Shown: positions 1-8,241 of the stretch, piece by piece
Layout: each line of letters starts with the position of its first letter
Numbering within the stretch: position 1 is the first letter of the stretch
The notes under the pieces: generated by a model
Database searches by the model: none
What the model saw: only the letters and a program-made list of their open reading frames with translations
Told to the model about the DNA's origin: nothing
Program-made: the position numbers and the translations under genes
Origin: Amycolatopsis benzoatilytica AK 16/65
Lineage (GTDB): Bacteria > Actinomycetota > Actinomycetes > Mycobacteriales > Pseudonocardiaceae
NCBI RefSeq assembly: GCF_000383915.1
Contig: NZ_KB912942.1
Span: forward strand, 7,008,387-7,072,386
Length of the DNA: 64,000 bases
Reading direction: 5' to 3'

Positions 1-1
1 A

Positions 2-2410
2 CGCGGCAACCGCGACGAAATCACCCCCAGTTACAGCGCGCTGGCCTCCGCGCTCACCGCAGCCACGAACCTCCCCGTCCGGCTCTTCCCGAAAAGCCAG
101 CTCTCCAAGGACGACAAGGCCAGAGGGATGGTCGCGCTGCTTGTCACCACCGGCGCCATCGACCCGTGGATCATGACCACCGCGCTGCGCAAGTTCGAGC
201 AACTGTCCACCGACGACACCGACGCCAACACCCTGGCACCGCTCCTACACGGCATCACCCCGCAGACCCGCCCCGTCCGCGAGTTCATCGACACCGACCC
301 CGCGACCGGGGTCGTGCGCGCGCCAGGCTGGATCTTCGACGCGGCACGATGGAACCTCGCCGCGCGCATCGCCGCCGCCCCCCTCACCATCGACGGCGCC
401 CTCCCGATCACGCTGCGGCTGGACACCGACGGCCACCTCGTCGCCTTCGACCACCCGTTGACCCGCGCGTCGAAGAACACCGTCGGACACGCCACCATCC
501 ACGTGTCAACCAAGATCATCACCGTGCCGGGTGCCACCGGCCTGTACCTGCGGCTGGATGGGCATGTCTCCCGCCACCCGTATAACTGGAAGTTCGTCAA
601 GAACGCCTGGCTCGACCGGGGCGATCCCGCGCTCCCGATCGTCAAGCTTCCCGTTCTCTCGCCCTACCCGGCCAAGGGGCGCGAGGATCCGATGTTCAAG
701 GGCTACACTGCCGAGGTCGTCGAGTCCTGCGGTATGCATGCGATCACGCTGCCCGCCGAACTCGGCGCGACAGCCGGCCCGGTGCGTCCGATCGGCAAGC
801 CGCGCAAGCACTCCATCGGCAAGGGACCGGGCGTCCGGTTCCTCTACCAGCTGGGCAAGCACGCCACTCGCCAACTCCACACGCAGCCCTTGCGCTACGG
901 CAAAACCGCCATCACCGTCAGCCCTCACATCACCGGGCCGATCCCCGCCGACCAGCTCGACGACGCGATCGCCGCCACCGACGTCGAACAGCTGCGCGTC
1001 GTCTGCCTGCACGCGACCCCGGCCGTTCGCCGTCGCATGGTCGACGCTCTCAACGCATACTCCGCCAACGGGCCACACCCGCTCGCCGGCATCGCCGACG
1101 ACCAACCCGTACACCTCACCACTCGCTTGAGCGTGGTCTTCCACCACGCCGAAACCCTCCTCGCGCACGGACCCCACCCGCGCTCGCTCCAGGGCATCCC
1201 GTGGATCGACGCACCCGAGGACACCGGCGTCGCTGTCCTCGCCGAAACCTACTGGGACCCCGAAGACCCGCCCAAGGACGACGCCAAACACCCCATGCGG
1301 CGCCTACTCGCAGGACACGGCGTCATCGCGCAATTCGTCAACTCGAACTGGACGCTGCCCAAGCCTCGCAAACGCACCATCAAGGGCGAAGTCCGGATGA
1401 CCGTGCCGAAGGACGAGCCCGCGATCGCCGCAGTCCGCGACCTGCTTCGCCATGCCGGCGTCATCGACAACCGGCTGGCCGTCGCCACCACCGACACTCG
1501 CCTCAAGGGCCGCCTTGATCGGGACGCCACGCTCATCGGCATCCACATCCGCCAGCACACACCCCGGAAGAAGGGCGGGTTCAAGCCTCCCGCCCGGCTG
1601 GTGATCAGGCTCGTCGCCTTGCACGCCACCTCGGACCCGGACCGGCTGTGGCGCACCGAGACCTACAGCGACCAGCACGCGCGGTGGGTGCCCTACCGCG
1701 TCGGCAACGGCAGCTACCACGCGAGCGACATCGGCACCACCAAGCTCAGCCGCGAGTACAAGCACCTGCAAGACATCCGCGACCACGTCGATGAAGCCCT
1801 GACCGCCGGCAAGTTCGACCGGGACAAGCCGATTGTGATCTTCGTCGACGCCCAGGGATGCAAAGGCATCTGGCCCGGCCTCAACGACACCACCTTCGGC
1901 ACTGGCGCGCTGCCCGGCGCCACGCTGGACCACCCCGACATCGCCGTCGTGCGCTGCGCCAACGGTGAGCGCGTCGCCCAACCCACTCACCGCGGCCACG
2001 GCAGCACCGTCACCGATCCCCACAAGCCGAACCTGCCGCGCGCTACCCTCTACGAGCACGACGAAGGCTGCACACGCAGCTGGCTGCTCGCCCAGACCTC
2101 CCGCACCTACCGGTCCGGCCAAATCTCCGCCCGCGCCGGAGCCGCCTACACCCGCTGGACCCTGCCCGCCGCCAGACTCGCCCTGACCGGCAAGGACTGG
2201 CACGGCATCACCGCCATCGAGATCGCCCCAGCCAGCACCGGAACCTGGCCAGCCGAACAGTTGGCGGCCCTCACCGCGCGCCTATGCCAGCAAGCAGCGT
2301 CCTGGGACGACCGCACCCAAAGCCCCACACCGCTGCACCTCGCCGAACGCCCCGACCTCGACCATCCTCAGCGAGCCGAACAACCCGAAGAGGCCGACAC
2401 GCCGGAGTAA
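2..2410 (+). CDS. pPIWI-RE family protein (prokaryotic PIWI/RNase H-fold), 5' truncated by window edge
   Basis: The frame is open from the first bases of the window, so the start lies to the left; 802 residues are visible. The architecture resembles the pPIWI-RE family: an N-terminal pPIWI_RE_X-type (DUF3962) region, a middle region, and a C-terminal RNase H-fold region that opens with a hydrophobic strand ending in Asp (IVIFVDAQG). This is followed by an Arg...Glu pair (VVRCANGERV) that may be the R and E of the family name, and by the late motifs YTRWTLPAARL and HGITAIEI. Family members are predicted to be Argonaute-like nucleic-acid-guided effectors in inter-genomic conflict, usually encoded with a DinG-type helicase and a nuclease; those partners would lie off the left edge. 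Nothing to the right looks like part of that system. Family recognition is from motifs and size only. Confidence 0.7.
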   Translation, partial: RGNRDEITPSYSALASALTAATNLPVRLFPKSQLSKDDKARGMVALLVTTGAIDPWIMTTALRKFEQLSTDDTDANTLAPLLHGITPQTRPVREFIDTDPATGVVRAPGWIFDAARWNLAARIAAAPLTIDGALPITLRLDTDGHLVAFDHPLTRASKNTVGHATIHVSTKIITVPGATGLYLRLDGHVSRHPYNWKFVKNAWLDRGDPALPIVKLPVLSPYPAKGREDPMFKGYTAEVVESCGMHAITLPAELGATAGPVRPIGKPRKHSIGKGPGVRFLYQLGKHATRQLHTQPLRYGKTAITVSPHITGPIPADQLDDAIAATDVEQLRVVCLHATPAVRRRMVDALNAYSANGPHPLAGIADDQPVHLTTRLSVVFHHAETLLAHGPHPRSLQGIPWIDAPEDTGVAVLAETYWDPEDPPKDDAKHPMRRLLAGHGVIAQFVNSNWTLPKPRKRTIKGEVRMTVPKDEPAIAAVRDLLRHAGVIDNRLAVATTDTRLKGRLDRDATLIGIHIRQHTPRKKGGFKPPARLVIRLVALHATSDPDRLWRTETYSDQHARWVPYRVGNGSYHASDIGTTKLSREYKHLQDIRDHVDEALTAGKFDRDKPIVIFVDAQGCKGIWPGLNDTTFGTGALPGATLDHPDIAVVRCANGERVAQPTHRGHGSTVTDPHKPNLPRATLYEHDEGCTRSWLLAQTSRTYRSGQISARAGAAYTRWTLPAARLALTGKDWHGITAIEIAPASTGTWPAEQLAALTARLCQQAASWDDRTQSPTPLHLAERPDLDHPQRAEQPEEADTPE

Positions 2411-2613
2411 CAGACGCTGCGCCTGTCGTCGACGCTGTCAAGGGGCACGAACACAGCATCGCTTACCCCTGATCACCACCGGCTTCGATCCGGTCCCTTT
2501 GCAGGCAGCTTGAGTCAGGTCTCGAACACCGCCATCTTCCATCAGCCCGGTGGTAGAACCGACGCCCGGACGTCGCTAAGTTGGAGATCACGGTGACTCG
2601 ATAGGGGAGACTG

Positions 2614-3546
2614 GTGACTCAGAGTACTCAAGTTGACTGGCCGCGACTCATTGACGGGGTCTTGCTGGCGAAGCTGGTCGACTACGCATCGCGCAATCGT
2701 GGCGATGTTGACACGGCGTTTCTTACAGGGAGCTACACGCGGGGCAGTTGGAACCCGGTACGCCCGAACGTCAACGTCTACTTCATCACGGTTCCGGGGC
2801 GAGCGGCCACCGTGCGCGTGGCCCTCGGACGGGTACTCGCCGATACGCGTCGCGAACTTCGAGCCGAGGGTGTCGACCTCGCAATTGACTGCCACCCCTA
2901 CACCATCAGTCAGCGGGACCCCGAGTGGATCGAGAGGCCGCTGTTGACGCTCACGACCAAGGTGTTCGCTGGCGAAAATGAGAGCGAGCGCTTCCACGTG
3001 TCGCCGACCATCGGCCTCGGTTGGTTCGCCACGCACAAGGTGCTGGTCGGGCGTGCCGACGTGTTATCGATGTTCGGCCGACCACCGACCCGAGACCAAT
3101 CGTGGCTGTACGGTGCCCATCAGGCCCTGTCGCACTACCGCAACATTCTTGATCACCTGCCTTGGGCTCTCGACAGCGAGGAAGCCCCGGCGAGGCTGCG
3201 CGAGGAATCGTGCCGATACGCCGAGGAAGCCCTCCGAGACGGCGTGCATATCGGGCTGACCGATGACGAGCTTGCTGCCGGACGGAACATCGAAATCCTG
3301 CACGACTGGGCGCAGGTAGGCCGAGCTTTCTACCGGGACCGTTACGGCGACGAAGGTGTCGTCGCATGCGATATTGTTGATCAGCTGAAAGCGCGGGTGG
3401 CTGACGCTCATTGTGATCCTGAAGACGCCGAGCAAGCCTGCCTGGACGCACTGCGAGTGTGGAATGTCGTGTGGGAGGGGTATCGCGCGCTAGCAATTCG
3501 TATGGGCGCCGGACCCGAACTCCTGCGGGTGACGGCGTGGCTATGA
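2614..3546 (+). CDS. Nucleotidyltransferase-fold protein with altered catalytic Asp motif
   Basis: 310 residues from a GTG start preceded by a purine-rich AGGGGAGA ribosome site. The N-terminal part carries a nucleotidyltransferase (DNA polymerase beta-like) signature: G39-S40-Y-T-R-G followed by a hydrophobic strand. The metal-binding Asp-x-Asp expected there reads Asn52-Val-Asn54, while a later Asp92 (LAIDCHPY) sits where the third carboxylate would be. The C-terminal half is helical, as in aminoglycoside-type nucleotidyltransferases. Activity may therefore be lost or altered. It is the first gene of the biosynthetic operon and overlaps the methyltransferase by 4 nt. It contains one TTA codon (3064). 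Substrate unknown; it could be a resistance, tailoring or regulatory protein. Confidence 0.6.
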   Translation: MTQSTQVDWPRLIDGVLLAKLVDYASRNRGDVDTAFLTGSYTRGSWNPVRPNVNVYFITVPGRAATVRVALGRVLADTRRELRAEGVDLAIDCHPYTISQRDPEWIERPLLTLTTKVFAGENESERFHVSPTIGLGWFATHKVLVGRADVLSMFGRPPTRDQSWLYGAHQALSHYRNILDHLPWALDSEEAPARLREESCRYAEEALRDGVHIGLTDDELAAGRNIEILHDWAQVGRAFYRDRYGDEGVVACDIVDQLKARVADAHCDPEDAEQACLDALRVWNVVWEGYRALAIRMGAGPELLRVTAWL

Positions 3547-4340
3547 ACGAAGTCGTCAACGATGACGTCGTCACCGCGTGGGACACCGTCTCGGGCGCGT
3601 ATCAGGAACGCTACCAAATCCCGACGAATACTATCCATCTCGGACCGATGGTTCCCGGCCCGGCTGAACTCGGGCTCGACCTTGCTGTCGCAGGCCGGAA
3701 GGTGCTTGACTTCGGCTGCGGCGGAGGTCAGAACGCCGTCGCCTGCGCCTTGGCAGGTGCCACGTCTGTTGTGGGGGCTGATCCTAGCGAGGGCCAACTC
3801 GATCTTGCACGTGCTCTCGCTGACGAAGCCGGCACCGCAGTCGAGTTCCACAACCTCCGAGACGGCGGGCTCGACGGTCTCCCCGATGACTTCGATGTCG
3901 TGCTTTCGGTTTACGCAATGCAGTTTGTGGCCGACCTTCCGAAGGCATTTCGCGACTTGGCGTCGCACATGAATAGCGGCGGCACCTTGGTACTCAGCGT
4001 CGACCACCCGATGCGACTATCCGGCGAATGGACTGGAGACGAGTTCGTCGTTGACAACTACTTCACCCGCGGCTGGCAAGCCTGGCCATATGATTTCCCT
4101 GAAGCAGAGCTGCAAGTCACAATGCGTCGCTTCCGACGCACCACCGAGGAATGGATCAATACCCTCCTCGGTGCGTCCTTCGTGCTGCGCGGCCTATACG
4201 AGCCACTTCCCCCGGCTGTTCCCGACTCATTCGGGCGCAAGTCGAAATACGGCGTGGACGATCCACGCAACGTTTTCAACCAAGCCAGACTCGAAAAAGT
4301 GCCCGGTTCCTTGATTCTCGTCGCGGAGCGGGCTTCATGA
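3543..4340 (+). CDS. Class I SAM-dependent methyltransferase
   Basis: 265 residues. Motif I of the Rossmann methyltransferase fold is plain (VLDFGCGGGQ, residues 54-63), followed by an acidic strand end (GADPSEGQ), a motif II-like DFDVVLSVYAMQF and a late strand (GGTLVLSVDHP). The ATG at 3543 overlaps the upstream stop as ATGA, which decides the start over a longer in-frame extension beginning at 3459. The downstream carbamoyltransferase starts inside this gene's stop codon (ATGA at 4337). The protein probably adds a methyl group to a small-molecule intermediate of this operon; whether to O, N or C cannot be told. Related families include UbiE/biotin-synthesis-type methyltransferases. Confidence 0.85.
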   Translation: MNEVVNDDVVTAWDTVSGAYQERYQIPTNTIHLGPMVPGPAELGLDLAVAGRKVLDFGCGGGQNAVACALAGATSVVGADPSEGQLDLARALADEAGTAVEFHNLRDGGLDGLPDDFDVVLSVYAMQFVADLPKAFRDLASHMNSGGTLVLSVDHPMRLSGEWTGDEFVVDNYFTRGWQAWPYDFPEAELQVTMRRFRRTTEEWINTLLGASFVLRGLYEPLPPAVPDSFGRKSKYGVDDPRNVFNQARLEKVPGSLILVAERAS

Positions 4341-6040
4341 GCGAAGCAATACTTGGCGTGCACTTCTCAGCTGGCCCCGACGGCAAGTACACGGCCGATG
4401 GGAACGTAGCCGTCGTCGTGGACGGAAGTCCGGTGTTCGCAGTCGGCCAGGAGCGTGTCACACGGCGGAAGTATGACGGTGGGTTTATTGAGTCAGCTCG
4501 CTACGCCCTCGACGCCGTTGGCATCTCAATCTCCGAGGTCAAGGCTGTCGCGATCTCGACATTCGGTCGGCCCGACATGATCGGCGACCCCGAGCAGGCC
4601 GAGGTCGAACGCCAGGTAAGGGATGCGCTTGGTTCTGGCCCGACCTATCAGGTAATTCCCTCGCACCACGTAGCACACGCCATGTCCGCCGCGGCGCAGT
4701 GTCCGTATGAACGAGCTCTGATTGCGGTCATAGACAACGAGGGTTCGGTGCTAGGACCGAGGGTATTCGGCGACCTGTGGCGGCACAGCCTGGAACGAAC
4801 CTCTTATTATCTGCTCAACGGCGAGAAACTCACTCTCGTGGCTCGCGACCACAGCGGGCCTGGTGAAGTCGGTTACGGCAAGGCATACAGCAAGGTCACG
4901 CGGTATGTCGGTTTCCGCAGCTACCAAGAGTCTGGAAAGACGATGGCGTTGGCTGCCTTTGGTGACCCCAGCCGATTCGGTGCACTTCGCCTGTTCGAGC
5001 ATGGCAGCGATGGACAATCACGCACCTCGCTGCGTAACAGTGCCGACGGACTCCAGGACCTTGCTCAGTTCTTCTATGATGCGGGCTATCCCCTCCCACC
5101 GGCACGTCGTCCCGGAGAACGACTCGACCCCGCGCACATCGATCTGGCCGCGTGGTGTCAGGCAGAGTTAGAAGAGTCCGTGGGAAGACGGATTCAGGCG
5201 CTCACTCAGGAGCACCGCGTAGGCGCTGTCTGCGGCGCAGGTGGGGTGTTTCTCAATTCCGTTATGAATCGGAAACTTCAAGACCGCCTCAACACTGGCG
5301 ATGTGTTCGTCCCACCTTCACCCGGCGACCAAGGGCTTGCGCTCGGCGCGGCAGCGTGGTGGCTGTGGCAATCGAGCGGCACACTCCCGCGTTGGACTCC
5401 ACAATGCTACCTGGGCGGGCAGTTCGACGATGATGCGATAGAGGCCGAACTCGCCCGACACCCTGATCTGAACTGGGAGAAGCCTGCTGATCATGTAGCG
5501 GAGGCCGTTCGCGACGTGGCCGCAGGCCGCATTGTGGGCTGGTTTCAGGGGCGCTCCGAGTACGGTCCGCGCGCGCTCGGCAACCGGAGCATTCTCGCGA
5601 ACCCGGCCGATCCGTGGGCGCGAGAAGTACTCAACAATCTCGTCAAGCATCGTGAATGGTTCCGACCGTACGCCCCTGTCGCCGTAGAAGACAGCGCGGG
5701 CGAAACGTTCGACCTTTGGTCGCCAGTGCCATTCATGATGCACACCGCGCCAACTCGCCCCGAGGCAGTATCCGCGCTCCCTGGTGGCGTTCACGTCGAC
5801 AAGTCCGCACGCCTCCAGACAGTAAGTGCCGACCAGAACACAATTTTCCATCGCCTTGTTGCCAAATTCTCTGATGTGGCGGGTTCTCCGGCAATCTTGA
5901 ACACCAGCCTCAATGTGGACGGAATGCCCATCGTCGAATCGCCCGCAGACGGTATCGAATGCTTCCGGCGTTCTCCTGGGATGGACGCCCTCTTCCTCGG
6001 TTCGATTAAGGTGACTCGACCGGGGGCGAGACTGCCGTGA
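4337..6040 (+). CDS. Carbamoyltransferase (NodU/CmcH/TobZ family)
   Basis: 567 residues, the usual length of the family. The N-terminal Kae1-like domain has the metal/nucleotide site H110-H111-x-x-H114 (PSHHVAHAMSA) and a Gly-rich nucleotide loop (VGAVCGAGGVFLNSVMN). The C-terminal YrdC-like domain has the characteristic GRSEYGPRALGNRSILANP stretch and FRPYAP. Such enzymes use carbamoyl phosphate and ATP, via carbamoyladenylate, to carbamoylate a hydroxyl or amino group of a sugar, nucleoside or antibiotic. The start is set by the ATGA overlap with the methyltransferase. One TTA codon (5168). With the methyltransferase it gives the operon two small-group decorations, the strongest sign that the product is a specialised metabolite. 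Confidence 0.92.
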   Translation: MSEAILGVHFSAGPDGKYTADGNVAVVVDGSPVFAVGQERVTRRKYDGGFIESARYALDAVGISISEVKAVAISTFGRPDMIGDPEQAEVERQVRDALGSGPTYQVIPSHHVAHAMSAAAQCPYERALIAVIDNEGSVLGPRVFGDLWRHSLERTSYYLLNGEKLTLVARDHSGPGEVGYGKAYSKVTRYVGFRSYQESGKTMALAAFGDPSRFGALRLFEHGSDGQSRTSLRNSADGLQDLAQFFYDAGYPLPPARRPGERLDPAHIDLAAWCQAELEESVGRRIQALTQEHRVGAVCGAGGVFLNSVMNRKLQDRLNTGDVFVPPSPGDQGLALGAAAWWLWQSSGTLPRWTPQCYLGGQFDDDAIEAELARHPDLNWEKPADHVAEAVRDVAAGRIVGWFQGRSEYGPRALGNRSILANPADPWAREVLNNLVKHREWFRPYAPVAVEDSAGETFDLWSPVPFMMHTAPTRPEAVSALPGGVHVDKSARLQTVSADQNTIFHRLVAKFSDVAGSPAILNTSLNVDGMPIVESPADGIECFRRSPGMDALFLGSIKVTRPGARLP

Positions 6041-6128
6041 TTCCTCGCCAAGAGCGTTCTTCGCCTGGACCAGGGCCGTCTGCGTCTGACCGGAAGGCTA
6101 TCCCGACATTCAACAGGGCGTGTTGCCG

Positions 6129-7148
6129 ATGCGACTGATCCGCTTCGGCAACAGCGGGCTGGTCGTCAGCGAGGTCGGCCTGGGCACCCGGACGTTCGGA
6201 GAATCCATAGACCAGACGGCTTGCAAGCAGGTGTTGGACCGCTACGAGGACGTCGGCGGGAACCTCATTGACACGGCCGTGACATACGCGGATGGACGCA
6301 GCGAAGAGATCTTGGGACAACTGCTGACCGGAAGCCGACGTGACCGGTTTGTCCTTTCGACGAAGTTCGGAGTACGCCGCAGTAATGAAGACCCGAACTC
6401 AGCGGGTGCGTCACGCCGGAACCTACGCCGGTCCCTCGACGAGAGCCTACGGCGTCTGCGGACCGATTACGTCGACATTCTGTGGCTACATGCCTGGTAT
6501 CCAGGTCTTCCCGCCGACGAGTTCTTGCGCAGTGCGCGCGACGAGGTTGCCCGAGGTCGAGTGCTTAACATTGGTGTGAGCAACGCTCCCGCCTGGTGGA
6601 TCTCTCGTCTGCATACCCGCGCAGAGGAGAGAGGATGGGAACCGCTGGCAGGGATACAGGTCGAGTACTCACTCGGCCGCCGCGAGGCCGAGCGCGAACT
6701 CCTTCCAATGGCGACCGGGCTGAATCTCGGCGTTTTGGCGTGGTCGCCGCTCGGCCGAGGTTGCCTGATGCGGGAGCCTGAGTACGGGTCCGCAACGGCA
6801 TTATCAGCGGCCGAGGACACCGCCTGGCAGCGCCTTCGAAAGACGGTGGTGGACGTTGCGGCGAGCGCCGGAACGTCACCAGCCGCAGTCGCGACGGGTT
6901 GGGTTATCAACAAGGGCGCGATCCCCCTGATTGGTGCGCGCACAGCGGCACACATCGACGGGATTGCTGTCGCAACGACAAGCCGGCTAGCGGATGAGCA
7001 CCAGCAAGAGCTCGATCGAGCCGCATACAGCGAACCGCCGTCGCTTGACCGATTCCTCCGCGAGGCCCGCGGCCGGATTGATCCTTGTGCTGCTAGTTCC
7101 GCGAGCCGCACAGATGTAGAGGAGAACGGTAGAACTAATGACGAATAA
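6129..7148 (+). CDS. Aldo/keto reductase
   Basis: 339 residues from ATG 6129; a GTG nine bases upstream is an alternative. The AKR catalytic tetrad is complete: Asp48 and Tyr53 (DTAVTYADGRSEE), Lys79 (LSTKFG) and His121 (LWLHAW). A typical NADP-binding C-terminal region follows (GWVINKGAIPLIGARTAAHI). The enzyme should interconvert a carbonyl and an alcohol on a sugar-like or polyol intermediate with NAD(P)H. An 88-nt gap separates it from the carbamoyltransferase, the longest internal gap of the operon, and its end overlaps the next gene by 11 nt. One TTA codon (6801). Confidence 0.9.
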   Translation: MRLIRFGNSGLVVSEVGLGTRTFGESIDQTACKQVLDRYEDVGGNLIDTAVTYADGRSEEILGQLLTGSRRDRFVLSTKFGVRRSNEDPNSAGASRRNLRRSLDESLRRLRTDYVDILWLHAWYPGLPADEFLRSARDEVARGRVLNIGVSNAPAWWISRLHTRAEERGWEPLAGIQVEYSLGRREAERELLPMATGLNLGVLAWSPLGRGCLMREPEYGSATALSAAEDTAWQRLRKTVVDVAASAGTSPAAVATGWVINKGAIPLIGARTAAHIDGIAVATTSRLADEHQQELDRAAYSEPPSLDRFLREARGRIDPCAASSASRTDVEENGRTNDE

Positions 7149-8241
7149 TCATGGCGGAGGCGGAAAGCCGCCTGTCCGCGTCGGCGTCATTGGGCTTGGA
7201 TGGTTTGGGCGCGTGCACGTCGATGCATGGGCATCGGTGCGCGGCGCGGACCTCGTTGGAGTCTGCGATCGGGACCCGAGCGCCTTCGCGCCCGACAGCG
7301 CGGCAGCGCAAGCAGAATTCCACGCGGACGCTGGCGCTGACGGCACGCCGAGCATTCCGGCGGACGTGCAGCGCCACGGGTCTGTAGACGACTTGCTAGC
7401 AAGCGGCATCGATCTTCTGGACGTCGTGGTCACCGAGGACGAGCATGCGAATTGCGCGCGTGCAGCGCTTGAGTCGGGCGTTGACGTTGTTGTAGAGAAG
7501 CCTCTAGCACTGACGCTCAACGAAGCGGCCGAGCTCGTGGCGCTCGCCGAGCGACAGGGCAGGAGGATCTATGTCGGCCAGGTGCTGCGCTTCGATCCTC
7601 GGCATATCGCGCTCGCAGAGGCTGTGCACGGCAAGACCCTGCGTCACCTCTCGCTGAGCAGGCATTTCCAAACCTCGGCACACGATGTCTACGGTCGGGC
7701 GCACCCCGTGCTCAACGCGGCGGTTCACGACATCGATTTGGCCATCTGGCTGGCTGGCCGTGCGCCGGACCGCGTGAGCGCCTTCGCCTCCCATTTCCTT
7801 GATCGCCCAAATCCAGATTGCTTGGACTTGGTACTCGAATGGAACGACGGCCTGCGGGCGGTCGTTCAGAACTCGTGGCACCTCGCCCCGACCTGCCCGT
7901 ACGGGTTCGTCTTCGACTGCACGGTTCACGCTGTCGAGGGTACGTACATGGTCCGCAACGAGCCTGTGGTCCAGGAATGGTCCGCAACTACGGTCACTGC
8001 ACCCGAACTGTTCTTCTGGCCCCGCTATGCCGGAGCGAGGCGCGGCGCCCTCGTCGCCGAGCTGCAATATGTCGCGGATTGCGTTACTCGGGGCGTACCT
8101 TCCGACCGAGTGCCGCTCCGCGATGCTTTGCAGGTCATGAGCACGTGTCAAGCCGCTATGGATGCGTTGAAGACTGGGCGGCCCCAGTCTCCGATACCCC
8201 TCGAACAGCTCATGCCAAATCGCGGGGCGATACATGCCTGA
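7138..8241 (+). CDS. Gfo/Idh/MocA-family NAD(P)-dependent oxidoreductase
   Basis: 367 residues. The N-terminal Rossmann domain has a GxGxxG dinucleotide loop (VGVIGLGWFGRVH, residues 16-27) and the diagnostic EKP (Glu120-Lys121-Pro122, VVVEKPLALTL). The C-terminal alpha/beta substrate domain holds HDIDLAIWLAG, the family's catalytic region. Enzymes of this family oxidise or reduce ring or chain hydroxyls of sugars, inositols and amino sugars. It overlaps the genes on both sides (11 nt upstream, 8 nt downstream), indicating a polycistron. With the aldo/keto reductase and the GlcD/E/F-like enzymes it forms a set of redox steps on a polyhydroxylated substrate; the substrate itself is not evident. 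Confidence 0.9.
   Translation: MTNNHGGGGKPPVRVGVIGLGWFGRVHVDAWASVRGADLVGVCDRDPSAFAPDSAAAQAEFHADAGADGTPSIPADVQRHGSVDDLLASGIDLLDVVVTEDEHANCARAALESGVDVVVEKPLALTLNEAAELVALAERQGRRIYVGQVLRFDPRHIALAEAVHGKTLRHLSLSRHFQTSAHDVYGRAHPVLNAAVHDIDLAIWLAGRAPDRVSAFASHFLDRPNPDCLDLVLEWNDGLRAVVQNSWHLAPTCPYGFVFDCTVHAVEGTYMVRNEPVVQEWSATTVTAPELFFWPRYAGARRGALVAELQYVADCVTRGVPSDRVPLRDALQVMSTCQAAMDALKTGRPQSPIPLEQLMPNRGAIHA

Noticed and set aside
1304..2203. 299-codon frame antisense to the pPIWI-RE gene
   Set aside because: Gly/Val/Ala-biased shadow without a ribosome site or recognisable domain.
2470..2500. GGCTTCGATCCGG resembles a tRNA T-arm loop, suggesting a tRNA attachment site
   Set aside because: No acceptor, D or anticodon arms can be paired around it; only a short chance match.
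3459..3542. Longer methyltransferase frame starting upstream
   Set aside because: It would overlap the previous gene by nearly 90 nt with no ribosome site; the ATGA at 3543 is the operon's standard junction.
4151..4336. 62-residue N-terminal extension of the carbamoyltransferase
   Set aside because: It lies inside the methyltransferase gene in another frame, has no ribosome site, and the family normally begins at the MSEAILGVHF-type sequence.
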